DNA from: CmP2 sp052084925
GTDB taxonomy: Bacteria; Actinomycetota; Actinomycetes; Actinomycetales; Micrococcaceae
NCBI GenBank assembly: GCA_052084925.1
Contig: JBQDEV010000011.1
Coordinates: 1 to 64,000 of the forward strand
DNA length: 64,000 nt
Reading direction: 5' to 3'
Shown piece by piece: positions 9,279-16,617 of this stretch. The notes beneath the pieces were generated by a model, which was given only the letters and a program-made list of their open reading frames with translations, did no database searches and was not told the origin of the DNA. Position numbers and translations under genes: made by a program. Numbering within the stretch: the first letter of the stretch is position 1; each line of letters starts with the position of its first letter.

Positions 9279-9294
9279 TGTGAGTACTTTCACA
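9279..9294. promoter_or_regulatory. CRP/GlxR operator, full consensus
   Basis: TGTGAGTACTTTCACA is an exact TGTGA-N6-TCACA match, with a central GTACTT. It lies about 167 bp upstream of the first gene of the minus-strand PTE operon (start 9112), inside the 230-bp spacer that separates it from the GntR gene. Control of the operon by a GlxR/CRP-type regulator is the natural reading; binding is not shown. Confidence 0.65.
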
Positions 9295-9342
9295 TATTGT
9301 AATGCCAAAGTCAAGGGTGATGCCCCGAATCCGTGACCGGAG

Positions 9343-10125
9343 CTAGCGGTCAGAGGTGAAGCGATATTTGAACTTCTCGGCCCCATGGGCAGCGGAGCGC
9401 CAACCGGCGGGCACGCCGCCGGTAATGAAGAACGTTGACTCGATCACGAGCAGGGGGCTACCGGCGGGCACGCCTAGCGTTCTGGCCTGGTCCGCGGTGG
9501 CGGCGGTTGCGGAGGCCGCGTGGTCCGCTCGCTCCAGAAGGATTCCGTACTGACGATCCAGGAGTGTGAACGCCGATCCGGCCTCTTCCAACTCCTTGAG
9601 TGTGGGGTTGAAGTCAGCGGGGGTGCGCACGTACACCTCCACCTCGGCGAACGGGGCCCCTTCGACCGAGATAATCCGCATAAAGTGCATGATCTCTTCG
9701 TCGGGGGAAAGGTTGAGGGCCTCCTGGACGTGTGCCGGCGGCACGCGGTACTGGAGGTCTGAGATCGAGGAGGTGGGCTTGAGGTTGGCATCTTCGAGGT
9801 ACTCGTAGAGTCCGCCCGACCGGATGCTGGCCGGGCGCTCGACGCGCGCTCCGGGGACGGGGAAGGTGCCCTTGCCCTGCTTGCGGTAAACAAATCCTTC
9901 GCTAGTGAGCTCCTTGAGCGCCTGGCGAATGGGGGCGCGGCTCACGTTGAACCGGTCCAGCAGCTGCGCTTCGGTCATGGGGCGATGCGGGTCCGTGTGA
10001 CCCTGCAGGATCTCCGACCGGAGAATGTCCTTGATCTGCCGATACAGCGGCACTCCGGAGCTGACGTCGATATTGCCGTTCGGCATAAGTGGTGTCGCCT
10101 CCGCTTCGGTGCTGGTCGCCGCCAT
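9343..10125 (-). CDS. GntR-family regulator, HutC/UTRA type
   Basis: 260 residues. An N-terminal winged helix (residues about 25-90: PLYRQIKDILRSEILQG, LLDRFNVSRAPIRQALKEL, GFVYRKQGKGTF) is followed by a UTRA effector domain (about 105-255) with the usual FMRIISVEGAPFAEVEVYV pattern. It sits between the PTE operon and the MFS gene, divergent from the latter, and is likely to control one or both in response to a small molecule of the pathway. An inverted repeat just upstream (10160-10189) could be its own operator. Confidence 0.88.
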   Translation of the reverse strand: MAATSTEAEATPLMPNGNIDVSSGVPLYRQIKDILRSEILQGHTDPHRPMTEAQLLDRFNVSRAPIRQALKELTSEGFVYRKQGKGTFPVPGARVERPASIRSGGLYEYLEDANLKPTSSISDLQYRVPPAHVQEALNLSPDEEIMHFMRIISVEGAPFAEVEVYVRTPADFNPTLKELEEAGSAFTLLDRQYGILLERADHAASATAATADQARTLGVPAGSPLLVIESTFFITGGVPAGWRSAAHGAEKFKYRFTSDR

Positions 10126-10159
10126 GTGTCATGAGGGCTCGCTGTGGGTTGCTGTCAGA

Positions 10160-10189
10160 TTACTGCACGGTCAGCGCTAGATGCAGTAA
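10160..10189. promoter_or_regulatory. inverted repeat upstream of the GntR gene
   Basis: TTACTGCA (10160-10167) and TGCAGTAA (10182-10189) form a perfect 8-bp inverted repeat with a 14-bp spacer, 35 bp in front of the GntR start and within the divergent GntR/MFS spacer. The half-site centres are 22 bp apart, about two helical turns, so a dimer or pair of dimers on one DNA face could bind. A weak hairpin in RNA is an alternative. Confidence 0.45.
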
Positions 10190-10243
10190 GGGCCGCTGTT
10201 GCGGGTGGGGTTGACAGTCTGTGATGGCTTAGCCAATATTAAT

Positions 10244-10271
10244 ATACCAAACTGGTATGACACACATCACA
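10244..10271. promoter_or_regulatory. palindromic operator with overlapping CRP-like box
   Basis: ATACCA-AAC-TGGTAT (10244-10258) is a perfect palindrome with a 3-bp centre. It overlaps TATGACACACATCACA (10256-10271), a one-mismatch CRP/GlxR box. Both lie 63-90 bp upstream of the MFS start, at a promoter position. The palindrome is a good candidate for the GntR or AraC regulator of the cluster. Confidence 0.5.
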
Positions 10272-10333
10272 CTTCATGCTGGGTGCCGCGGTATCGCACC
10301 GGACTGGACGCCCCTCTCGGAAAAGGACATGAC

Positions 10334-11998
10334 ATGACTCATGACACAGATACTGTGCGCCGCGCGCCAGGATTACGTGTGAAGGGCACGATTCTGGCGG
10401 CGTGCATCGCCGTTTTGGTGGCGCAGCTGGCCAACGCCCTGCCGGGCGCCCTCAACGGCACGTTCCAGGTCTATTTCGAAACCTACGGGTCCCAGCTGAC
10501 GTGGATCACGGCAGGGTTCATGCTTCCGGTGGTGGTCTTCGAGCTGACCTTCGGCGTCTTGGGAGACCGCTTCGGCCATCGCAAGCTCACGGTCATCGGG
10601 GCCCTGACGATGGTGATCGGCTCCCTCGTCTGCGTGCTTGCCCCGACGGTTCAGGTGATGTGGGTCGGCTCGGCCATCAACGGCCTGGGCGCTGGAGCGG
10701 TCTACCCGGCGTCGCTGGCGCTCATCGCTGCGGTGACCGTCACGCCACAGCAGCGCGCTCGCGGTATCGCCACCTGGGCAGGCTGCCTGTCGGCTGGCGC
10801 GGTCATCGCCCCGATGATGGGCGGAACGTTCGCCGCAATGGGATATTGGCAGGCTGCCTACATCGGCCTCGGTGTGCTCTCCATCGTCATCGCCGTGCTG
10901 TGCCTGCTGGTGGCGGCAGAATCCACCCGTCAGCGTGAGCGTCGCCTCGACCCCTGGGGGCAGGTCACCTTCGCCCTGGGACTTCTGCTGGTGCTTTTCG
11001 GTCTGGTCCAGGGTCCCGAAGCCGGCTGGTCAGCCTCGTACGTGGTGACGTCATTGATCGTCGGCGCCGTGCTGATGGCGATCTTTATGGTGCTGCAGCT
11101 CAAGGTCGACGATCCGCTGCTGCGCCTGTCGTTGTTCAAGAACCGAGCCTTCAGCGTGTCCTCCATCATCGCCGTGGTGGGCATGTTCGCCTTCCTGGGC
11201 ATCTGCTTCTGCTTCTCTATGTGGCTGGGTCCGGTGCAGCATCAGAACCCGATGTCCATCGGCGTGCTGTTCCTGCTGCTGCAAGGACCGGCGTTCGTGC
11301 TGATCCCGGTGATCTCCGCGCTAATGACCCGCGTTCCGGACCGGTGGATGCTGACCGCAGGCCTGCTGCTCATGGCGCTCGGCGGGTTCTTCGGCTCACG
11401 CCTGGATGTGATGGACCGGAGCATGGCTCCGTTCGTTCTTCCGGCACTGCTCACCGGATTGGGCTTCGCGCTGACACTGAGCACGGTGACGGCCGTCGCT
11501 ATCAACTCGGTTCCGCGAGAACTGGCGGGAATGGCGTCGGCGACGACGAACCTGCTGCGCGATCTGGGCTTCGCTCTGGGACCGGTGCTGGTGGGCGCGA
11601 TCGCCCTGTCGACGGCGGGACCGCGTTTGGGGGCGAGCCTGTCGCAGGCTGATCTGCCGCCGGACCACTTGGCTCCTGCTCAGGAGATCTTCGAACGCGG
11701 GGGACCGTTCGCCGTGAACTCGCTTCCGGTGGAAGCTCCCGGCGGCGAAGCGGCCAGCCTGGCCTTGCAGGCACTGGGGGAGGGCTTCTCCACCGCATTC
11801 CTGATCTGTGCCCTGGCGTCTTTGGCGGTGGCGATCCTCGCCGCCGTGGTCCTGAGGGGTGGCAAGGATCCCCAGTCCGAAATGCAGTCCCCGGCACAGG
11901 CGCCGCAGGGGCAGGGAACCACCATGGCAGAGGCGGAGTCGGTGTCCGCACCGGCGGCACCGTCCTCCGCTGCTGTCGCCGATGTGAGAAACGGCTGA
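10334..11998 (+). CDS. MFS transporter, DHA2-type (14 membrane segments)
   Basis: 554 residues from the ATG at 10334, which has AAAAGGA at correct spacing; an upstream in-frame start exists but has no ribosome site. About 14 hydrophobic segments are visible, with the MFS motif A region GVLGDRFGHRKLTVIGA between segments 2 and 3 and a motif-C-like AGAVIAPMMGG in segment 5. That pattern fits drug:H+ antiporters of the DHA2 family, although the position in a catabolic cluster fits import of an aromatic substrate or export of a toxic intermediate. The last 60 residues are a hydrophilic Ala/Pro/Gln tail. It is divergent from the GntR regulator. Confidence 0.88.
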   Translation: MTHDTDTVRRAPGLRVKGTILAACIAVLVAQLANALPGALNGTFQVYFETYGSQLTWITAGFMLPVVVFELTFGVLGDRFGHRKLTVIGALTMVIGSLVCVLAPTVQVMWVGSAINGLGAGAVYPASLALIAAVTVTPQQRARGIATWAGCLSAGAVIAPMMGGTFAAMGYWQAAYIGLGVLSIVIAVLCLLVAAESTRQRERRLDPWGQVTFALGLLLVLFGLVQGPEAGWSASYVVTSLIVGAVLMAIFMVLQLKVDDPLLRLSLFKNRAFSVSSIIAVVGMFAFLGICFCFSMWLGPVQHQNPMSIGVLFLLLQGPAFVLIPVISALMTRVPDRWMLTAGLLLMALGGFFGSRLDVMDRSMAPFVLPALLTGLGFALTLSTVTAVAINSVPRELAGMASATTNLLRDLGFALGPVLVGAIALSTAGPRLGASLSQADLPPDHLAPAQEIFERGGPFAVNSLPVEAPGGEAASLALQALGEGFSTAFLICALASLAVAILAAVVLRGGKDPQSEMQSPAQAPQGQGTTMAEAESVSAPAAPSSAAVADVRNG

Positions 11999-12004
11999 CT
12001 CGCG

Positions 12005-12250
12005 GAGCAGCTCTTCTGACGACAGGGTAACGGGGGTGGGGGGGGGGGACATATCCCCCCCCCCCCCCAGATGCATCGTGAGGGGGGCCCCGGGGGGCCA
12101 ACCCCNNNNNNNNNNGTCTTTCTTGTTGCTATGTCTTTGTGCGCGTTGTGCTGGGGGTGGTCCCCCCCCCCCCCCCCCCCCCCCACCCCCGTATTTAACG
12201 TGATGCGTCGTCACCGTGTGCCAAACCGCGTTGAATATGGTGGAATCGAT
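12005..12250. other. contig join with low-complexity flanks
   Basis: Ten N at 12106-12115. The 80 bases before them are runs of G and C, and 12160-12190 is almost pure C. These runs look like assembly or read-error sequence, not biology. The stretch holds no supportable gene; the MFS stop is just before it and the riboswitch promoter should lie around 12215-12255 (AT-rich, TTGAATATGG..ATACGTATACC). Confidence 0.85.
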
Positions 12251-12254
12251 ACGT

Positions 12255-12346
12255 ATACCATCCAGAGCGGCTGAGAGATCTGGCTCGTTGATGCCGCAGC
12301 AACCATCGGTGAACCCGACAGGTGCTAACGCCAGAACCGATGGAAG
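12255..12346 (+). ncRNA. SAM riboswitch (S-box/SAM-I type)
   Basis: The conserved S-box core is readable: CAGAGCGGCUGAGAGAUCUG, then UGAUGCCGCAGCAACC, then CAGGUGCUAACGCCAGA. P1 pairs CCATC (12258-12262) with GATGG (12339-12343), P2 pairs GCGGC with GCCGC, P3 is the UCGG..CCGA hairpin and P4 is GGUGC-UAAC-GCC. The Shine-Dalgarno GGAAGGAG (12342-12349) directly abuts the 3' strand of P1 and the start codon is 8 bases further, so control of translation is more likely than termination. The riboswitch should turn the monooxygenase gene off when SAM is plentiful, tying it to sulfur or methionine supply. Confidence 0.88.
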
Positions 12347-12356
12347 GAGTTTCCTC

Positions 12357-13760
12357 GTGTCCGATGCACCCCAAAATCAGCGCAAGATCCTATTCAATGC
12401 CTTCGACATGAACTGCGTTGCCCACCAGTCGCCCGGCCTGTGGCGGCACCCTGATGATCACGCCCGCGACTACAACAAGCTGTCGTACTGGACGAATCTG
12501 GCTCAGATTCTGGAGCGTGGGCTCTTTGACGGGCTCTTCATCGCCGACGTGCTCGGCCCCTACGACGTCTACGGTGCTAGCTCCGAGGCCGCACTGACCT
12601 CGGGTGCACAGACCCCGGTCAACGACCCGTTCCTGCTGGTCTCCGCCATGGCTGCCGTGACCGAGAACCTCGGCTTCGGCGTTACCGCGGGCACCGCTTA
12701 TGAGCACCCCTACCCATTCGCTCGCCGCCTGGCCACCCTGGACCACCTGACCGAAGGTCGCGTGGGCTGGAACGTCGTCACCGGTTACCTGCCCTCGGCC
12801 GCGAAGAACATCGGTCAGGACGACCAGATGGAGCACGACGAGCGTTACAACCACGCCGACGAGTACCTTGACGTCGTCTACAAGCTGCTCGAGGCGTCGT
12901 GGGAAGACGATGCGGTGCTCTACGACAAGGAATCCGGTGTGTTCGCCGACCACACCAAGGTCCACAACATCGAGCACGAAGGTAAGTACTTCAAGACCCC
13001 GGGCATCGCCGTGACCGAGCCGTCGCCGCAGCGAACCCCGGTGATCTACCAGGCCGGTGCCTCGACCCGAGGCCGCGCTTTCGCCGGCAAGCACGCCGAA
13101 GCCGTGTTCATCAACTCGCCCACGGACGAGCTGATCACCGGCACCGTGCAGAAGATCCGTCAGGCAGCGGAGGAAGCCGGTCGCGAGGGCGGAGATGTGA
13201 AGATCTTCTCCATGCAGACCATCGTCACCGGCGCCACCGACGAGGAGGCCTGGGCGAAGTATCGCGAGCTGACCCAGTACGTGGATCCGTTGGGCGGTCT
13301 GGTGCTGATGAGCGGCTGGATGGGTGCCGACTTCTCGAAGTTCGAGCTGGACGAACCGATCGGTGAGATCGAGTCCAACGCCATCCAGTCCGCGGTGGAG
13401 ACCTTCAAGAAGGCTTCCGGCGAGGAGGGCAAGGAATGGACCGTGCGTCAGCTGGCCGAATGGTGCGGTGTTGGCGGATTCGGTCCGATCATCGTCGGTT
13501 CCGGCGAAACCGTGGCCAAAGAGCTGGCTCGCATCCAGGACACCACCGATGTCGACGGCTTCAACCTGGCTTACCACATCACCCCGGGCACCTTCGAGGA
13601 CATCGTGGAGTTCGTGGTTCCGGAGCTGCAGAAGCTGGGCCGGTACAAGACCGAATACACCAAGGGCACGTTGCGCAACAAGCTCCACGGTGAGGGTGAC
13701 TACTTCAAGGACAATCACTACGCCTCGAAGTTCAAGCTACGTAACCGCGTCACCGCCTGA
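12357..13760 (+). CDS. FMN-dependent LLM-class monooxygenase, NtaA/SnaA/DszA family
   Basis: 467 residues from the GTG at 12357 (AAGGAG, 8-base spacing, just after the riboswitch); longer upstream frames would run through the riboswitch. Family features: an N-terminal FDMNCVAHQSPGLWRHPDD region, FDGLFIADVLGPYD, AVTENLGFGVTAGTAYEHPYPFARRLATLDHLTEGRVGWNVVTG and the C-terminal GFNLAYHITPGTFEDIVEFVVPEL. These two-component enzymes use FMNH2 from a separate reductase, which is not in the window. Relatives include DszA (dibenzothiophene sulfone), NtaA (nitrilotriacetate) and SnaA. SAM-riboswitch control points to release of sulfur from an organosulfur compound. A truncated paralogue lies at 20162-20419. 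Confidence 0.88.
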   Translation: MSDAPQNQRKILFNAFDMNCVAHQSPGLWRHPDDHARDYNKLSYWTNLAQILERGLFDGLFIADVLGPYDVYGASSEAALTSGAQTPVNDPFLLVSAMAAVTENLGFGVTAGTAYEHPYPFARRLATLDHLTEGRVGWNVVTGYLPSAAKNIGQDDQMEHDERYNHADEYLDVVYKLLEASWEDDAVLYDKESGVFADHTKVHNIEHEGKYFKTPGIAVTEPSPQRTPVIYQAGASTRGRAFAGKHAEAVFINSPTDELITGTVQKIRQAAEEAGREGGDVKIFSMQTIVTGATDEEAWAKYRELTQYVDPLGGLVLMSGWMGADFSKFELDEPIGEIESNAIQSAVETFKKASGEEGKEWTVRQLAEWCGVGGFGPIIVGSGETVAKELARIQDTTDVDGFNLAYHITPGTFEDIVEFVVPELQKLGRYKTEYTKGTLRNKLHGEGDYFKDNHYASKFKLRNRVTA

Positions 13761-13777
13761 TCGCGCCACCGCAGACT

Positions 13778-13821
13778 GCAGTGAGGGCCGCAGAACCATT
13801 CGGTTCTGCGGCCCTCACTGC
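13778..13821. terminator. perfect 20-bp hairpin between convergent genes
   Basis: GCAGTGAGGGCCGCAGAACC (13778-13797) pairs perfectly with 13802-13821 around a 4-base loop. It sits between the ends of the monooxygenase gene (+) and the binding-protein gene (-), so it can end transcripts from both sides. No T-tract follows. Degenerate relatives of the same hairpin occur near 15922, 16126, 20430 and 20581. Confidence 0.8.
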
Positions 13822-13836
13822 TCTCATTCGGCGGTG

Positions 13837-14853
13837 TCAGTCGAAGAACAATGCGTCGGGGCTGATCTCATCGCCGAGGTACCCGTGCATCACACCCAGA
13901 TCGTTGAGTTGCTCGATCTGATCTCGACGGATCTCGCCGTCGAAGTCCTCGAGCGTGATGTGCTGTGCTGCTTCACTGGGGATAGACAGCAGATCGGGCA
14001 GCATCTCCTTAACTCCGTCCTCATTCTGCGAGGCGGCATCGAGTACCTCGGTGATGGCGTTGCGGAACGATTCGACAACCTCCGGGTTCGACTCGGCGAA
14101 GTCGCCCGAGGTGAAGGTGACCAGCGTGGGGAGCCCGGGGATGGTGTCTTGCATCGAATATCCCAGGAGCGACAATCCGTCCACTTGTAGCGCCTGCCCC
14201 AGGAACGGCTCGGGGAGGAACGCGGCATCGATGGAATCCTGCTCCAGCTGCGGAGCCATGTCGCCGAACTGCATTTCGTTGAACTGCACCGACGACGCGT
14301 CGCCGCCGTCTGATTCGACGGCGTCCAGGATGGTGAGATCTGCGTGGGTTCTCAGGGAAACGACTGCCACGGAGGCATCGGACAGATCCGCATAGCTGGT
14401 GATATCCGAGTCCTCTCGGACCACAACTCCTGCGATATCGTCGCCGTCGGCGTAGGAGCTCGAATAGCCAGCAATGATGCGCATGTCCATGCCCTGATCG
14501 ATGGCGGTCGACACCGAGAGTGGATTGCCGACGCCGAATTGCACTTGCTGGTTGAACACGGCCGGCAACATCGCCGCCCCGGAAGCGCCGGTCGACAGGT
14601 CGACGTCGAAGCCGTGCTCCTCGAAAATCCCTTCGGCGATGCCGTACTCGATGGCGGCCGTCGCTGCGATTGGCATCGCCCCCAGGGTGACGGCTGTCAG
14701 GTCTGCATCATTTTCCGCCGCGGACGGCGAGGTGTCTGCCCCGTTGGCGTCGCCGATCGAGCCGCTGCCGCAGCCGGTGAGGGCGAGGGCAGCCGCGGCT
14801 GCGGCGATCAGGAGGGCGGGGCGTCGTTGGCGAGTGGTGAAGCTAGGGTGCAT
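13837..14853 (-). CDS. ABC-transporter substrate-binding lipoprotein, NMT1/SsuA-like
   Basis: 338 residues from the ATG at 14851-14853, which has GGAGG 6 bases upstream. A signal peptide ends in a lipobox LALTGC (cysteine near residue 28). The mature part follows the NMT1/SsuA pattern: VTLGAMPIAATAAIEYGIAEGIFEEHGFDVDL, then a hinge and VGNPLSVSTAIDQG. It is closely related to the binding protein at 30116-31141. No permease or ATPase gene accompanies either. The neighbouring riboswitch-controlled monooxygenase makes an organosulfur ligand likely, but this is inference. It is transcribed divergently from the LysR gene. Confidence 0.85.
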   Translation of the reverse strand: MHPSFTTRQRRPALLIAAAAAALALTGCGSGSIGDANGADTSPSAAENDADLTAVTLGAMPIAATAAIEYGIAEGIFEEHGFDVDLSTGASGAAMLPAVFNQQVQFGVGNPLSVSTAIDQGMDMRIIAGYSSSYADGDDIAGVVVREDSDITSYADLSDASVAVVSLRTHADLTILDAVESDGGDASSVQFNEMQFGDMAPQLEQDSIDAAFLPEPFLGQALQVDGLSLLGYSMQDTIPGLPTLVTFTSGDFAESNPEVVESFRNAITEVLDAASQNEDGVKEMLPDLLSIPSEAAQHITLEDFDGEIRRDQIEQLNDLGVMHGYLGDEISPDALFFD

Positions 14854-14902
14854 GGCGGTCCTCCGCGGTGTGACGTGATGATTCGGGTACGCATTCCTGT
14901 TG

Positions 14903-14912
14903 CACTTAAGTG
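14903..14912. promoter_or_regulatory. palindrome in the LysR/binding-protein divergent region
   Basis: CACTTAAGTG is a perfect 10-bp palindrome inside TGACACTTAAGTGCA on the minus strand, which fits the T-N11-A form of LysR-type operators. It lies in the 97-bp spacer between the lipoprotein gene (-) and the lysR-type gene (+), where an autoregulated LysR protein normally binds. Confidence 0.5.
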
Positions 14913-14950
14913 TCATGGATCACATCGGGGTAAGCTAATGAATAATCGAC

Positions 14951-15895
14951 ATGGAGTTTATCGACCGCATGAATGACGAGTCTGGCATCACCGAACCCCC
15001 GGCGAACTCGCGGGACCTTGCTTCACTGGACCTGAACCTCCTGGTGCCATTGCAGGCGCTTCTCGAAGAGGAGAGTGTGACCAGAGCATCTGAACGGGTG
15101 GGCCTGTCACAGCCTGCCATGAGCCATGCACTCAAGAGGTTGAGACGGCTCTTCGGCGACGACCTGCTGGTGCGCCGCGGTGGCGGTTCGTCGCTGACCT
15201 CGCTCGGGTCGAGTCTGATCGGACCGCTCCGGGATATCATGCTGCGCACCGCGATGCTGATCGATGGCATGGACTTCCAGCCCGGCCAGGATACGCGGAC
15301 GGTCCGTGTAGCGATGACGTCCTCCACCGTCGCCGTCATCGGCAACCGCCTCGGGGAGGCGATGAGACGACACGCTCCCCGAATGAGACTTCACATTCAG
15401 GTTGCCTGGGAGAGCGCAGACGAAGTATTCACCCGGGAGCGAGCCGATGTTCTTCTGCTGTCCCGCGCCTTGGAAACGTCGTACCAGCGGGAACACCTCT
15501 ACGACGACGATTGGATGGTGATGTCAGGGGTCGATGACCTCACTGAAGCGAACGTCCTGGAACGGCTCTCCTCGCGGTCCCACGTGATGTTCGATCCTGG
15601 GTGGAACTTGTTGCCCTACCGCGTCATGCACACCAAGGGCATCCGTCCGGAGATCCACCTGCGAGTCGCCGATTCCGTTGTCTTGCCGACGCTCGTTGAG
15701 GGCCGCGACGTCGTGGCGATTCACCGGCGTCGTGCCATAGAGCAACTGTCAGAAGGTACGCGCATCTGGGCGGTCCCGTTTCCTCTCGACGTGGGCGAGC
15801 TCGGGGTGGACCTGGTGTGGAACCCCTGGCTGAGCGACGTCGCGTTCAAAGAATGGTTCGGCGGTCTGCTGAGACGGTGCGCAGCGAACTCCTGA
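14951..15895 (+). CDS. LysR-family transcriptional regulator
   Basis: 314 residues. The N-terminal winged HTH (about residues 20-85) reads LDLNLLVPLQALLEEESVTRASERVGLSQPAMSHALKRLRRLFGDDLLVRRGGG, the standard LysR pattern, followed by the effector domain. The subgroup resembles NodD/PnbR/LinR-like regulators of aromatic or sulfur genes. The start at 14951 has no clear ribosome site; ATG 14969 is an alternative 6 codons later. It is divergent from the binding-protein gene, which it probably controls. The end is close to a contig join, and a 3' piece of a diverged paralogue occurs twice nearby. Confidence 0.87.
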   Translation: MEFIDRMNDESGITEPPANSRDLASLDLNLLVPLQALLEEESVTRASERVGLSQPAMSHALKRLRRLFGDDLLVRRGGGSSLTSLGSSLIGPLRDIMLRTAMLIDGMDFQPGQDTRTVRVAMTSSTVAVIGNRLGEAMRRHAPRMRLHIQVAWESADEVFTRERADVLLLSRALETSYQREHLYDDDWMVMSGVDDLTEANVLERLSSRSHVMFDPGWNLLPYRVMHTKGIRPEIHLRVADSVVLPTLVEGRDVVAIHRRRAIEQLSEGTRIWAVPFPLDVGELGVDLVWNPWLSDVAFKEWFGGLLRRCAANS

Positions 15896-15899
15896 TGGT

Positions 15900-16042
15900 T
15901 CGGTGATCTCCTGACAGACAGCGGGGCCGCAGAACCGAGGGGTTTTTGGGGCCCGCGAGGTTTGGGAAAGGGGTGTTTGCGGCGGGGTGGTTTGGCCGGG
16001 AGGCCCGGGTTGCGCCGCCCAAACCCGAAAACNNNNNNNNNN
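15900..16042. other. contig join after the LysR gene
   Basis: A degraded copy of the 13778 hairpin (GGGGCCGCAGAACC at about 15924-15937) runs into G-rich low-quality sequence and ten N at 16033-16042. No gene is supported here. Confidence 0.8.
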
Positions 16043-16114
16043 TTCGTCGCTTACAAAGATTGGTTGGGCGGTGTGCTGAGCCGGTGCGCAGCCACCTCCT
16101 TTTGGTCGGGTTAA
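16043..16114 (+). pseudogene. 3' end of a LysR paralogue (truncated at contig edge)
   Basis: The 23 codons and stop FVAYKDWLGGVLSRCAATS... resemble the last residues of the LysR protein at 14951 (DVAFKEWFGGLLRRCAANS) but differ at many bases, so this is a paralogue and not a copy of the same read. The rest is missing at the N run. An identical fragment is at 20498-20569. Confidence 0.6.
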
Positions 16115-16115
16115 C

Positions 16116-16165
16116 ACCTGACAGACCGGGGGGCCGCACAACGTTGTGGTTCGGCGCCCCCGCTG
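16116..16165. terminator. hairpin after the LysR-paralogue fragment
   Basis: GGGGGGCCGCACAAC pairs imperfectly with GTTGTGGTTCGGCGCCCCC, a relative of the hairpin at 13778. It separates the LysR fragment (+) from the YtxH remnant (-). The second copy is at about 20580-20615. Confidence 0.5.
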
Positions 16166-16178
16166 TGATGCGAACTGC

Positions 16179-16264
16179 TTAGTTGCCTGCGGTGTGCTTG
16201 CCCGGTGCGTCCGGGTTGCCGCCGCCTTCGCCTTCCAGCGACTCGGCGGGATCTGAGACGGTGT
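16179..16264 (-). pseudogene. 3' remnant of a YtxH-like gene
   Basis: These 86 bases equal the 3' end of the complete gene at 20634-21011 (encoding ..SLEGEGGGNPDAPGKHTAGN and the stop) apart from two substitutions. Homology stops at 16264, where unrelated sequence begins. This looks like a break point where other DNA joined the gene or a copy of it. Confidence 0.7.
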
Positions 16265-16268
16265 TGGC

Positions 16269-16505
16269 GTGCGGGCGCTGGATGAGGATCAGCTACTGGG
16301 TATCATCGGCGAACTCCCGCCCAGTGGGCCCATGTGGTTGTTCCGGGTCCGGTGCTCGATATCTGTACCCGAATCTTCGAGACCCCGGCCCCACGACCCG
16401 GCGGCCTTCGCGGCCCGGATGATCGGCGACTGGGAAGTCAACCGGGTCGAACCCGTTCCGTTCCTCGCCGTGAGCGAGACCGACGCCGAGGACGTTCATG
16501 ACTGA
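16269..16505 (+). CDS. short hypothetical frame at the repeat boundary
   Basis: 78 codons from GTG 16269, starting 5 bp after the repeat ends. The translation (..LDEDQLLGIIGELPPSGPMW.. to ..FLAVSETDAEDVHD) has ordinary amino-acid composition and high third-position GC, so it may be a real gene or the tail of one cut by a rearrangement. No family recognised and no ribosome site seen. Between its end and 16617 there are only hairpins. Confidence 0.3.
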   Translation: MRALDEDQLLGIIGELPPSGPMWLFRVRCSISVPESSRPRPHDPAAFAARMIGDWEVNRVEPVPFLAVSETDAEDVHD

Positions 16506-16568
16506 CTCTGGGCCTGGAATGAGACTCAGGCCTGCGAGAATCCCGATCGTTCGTTGTAACGGTCACTT

Positions 16569-16604
16569 CCCTGGGGCAGGTGAATTTAGGCATCTGCCCC
16601 CGGG
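16569..16604 (-). terminator. hairpin downstream of the MHS transporter gene
   Basis: CCCTGGGGCAGGTG pairs with CATCTGCCCCCGGG (two mismatches) around an 8-base loop, 14 bp beyond the transporter stop codon. It is likely the terminator of the minus-strand transporter unit. Confidence 0.6.
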
Positions 16605-16617
16605 AAATGAGACGTGA

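Larger units (their letters stand above)
16043..16264. repeat. 222-bp direct repeat, copy 1
   Basis: Positions 16043-16264 match 20498-20719 with two differences, both near the right end, and the copies diverge completely after that. Both begin exactly at the base after an N run. Each carries the last 24 codons of a LysR paralogue, a hairpin, and the 3' end of the YtxH-like gene on the minus strand. The two copies bracket the MHS/cupin/PucR genes. Confidence 0.85.

Noticed and set aside
12160..12190. Poly-C tract as a phase-variation element
   Set aside because: It flanks an N run and is accompanied by other homopolymer noise; most likely assembly or sequencing error.
12390..13718. 442-codon minus-strand frame over the DszA-type gene
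   Set aside because: Antisense to a well-supported gene; no ribosome site and a shadow-like composition.
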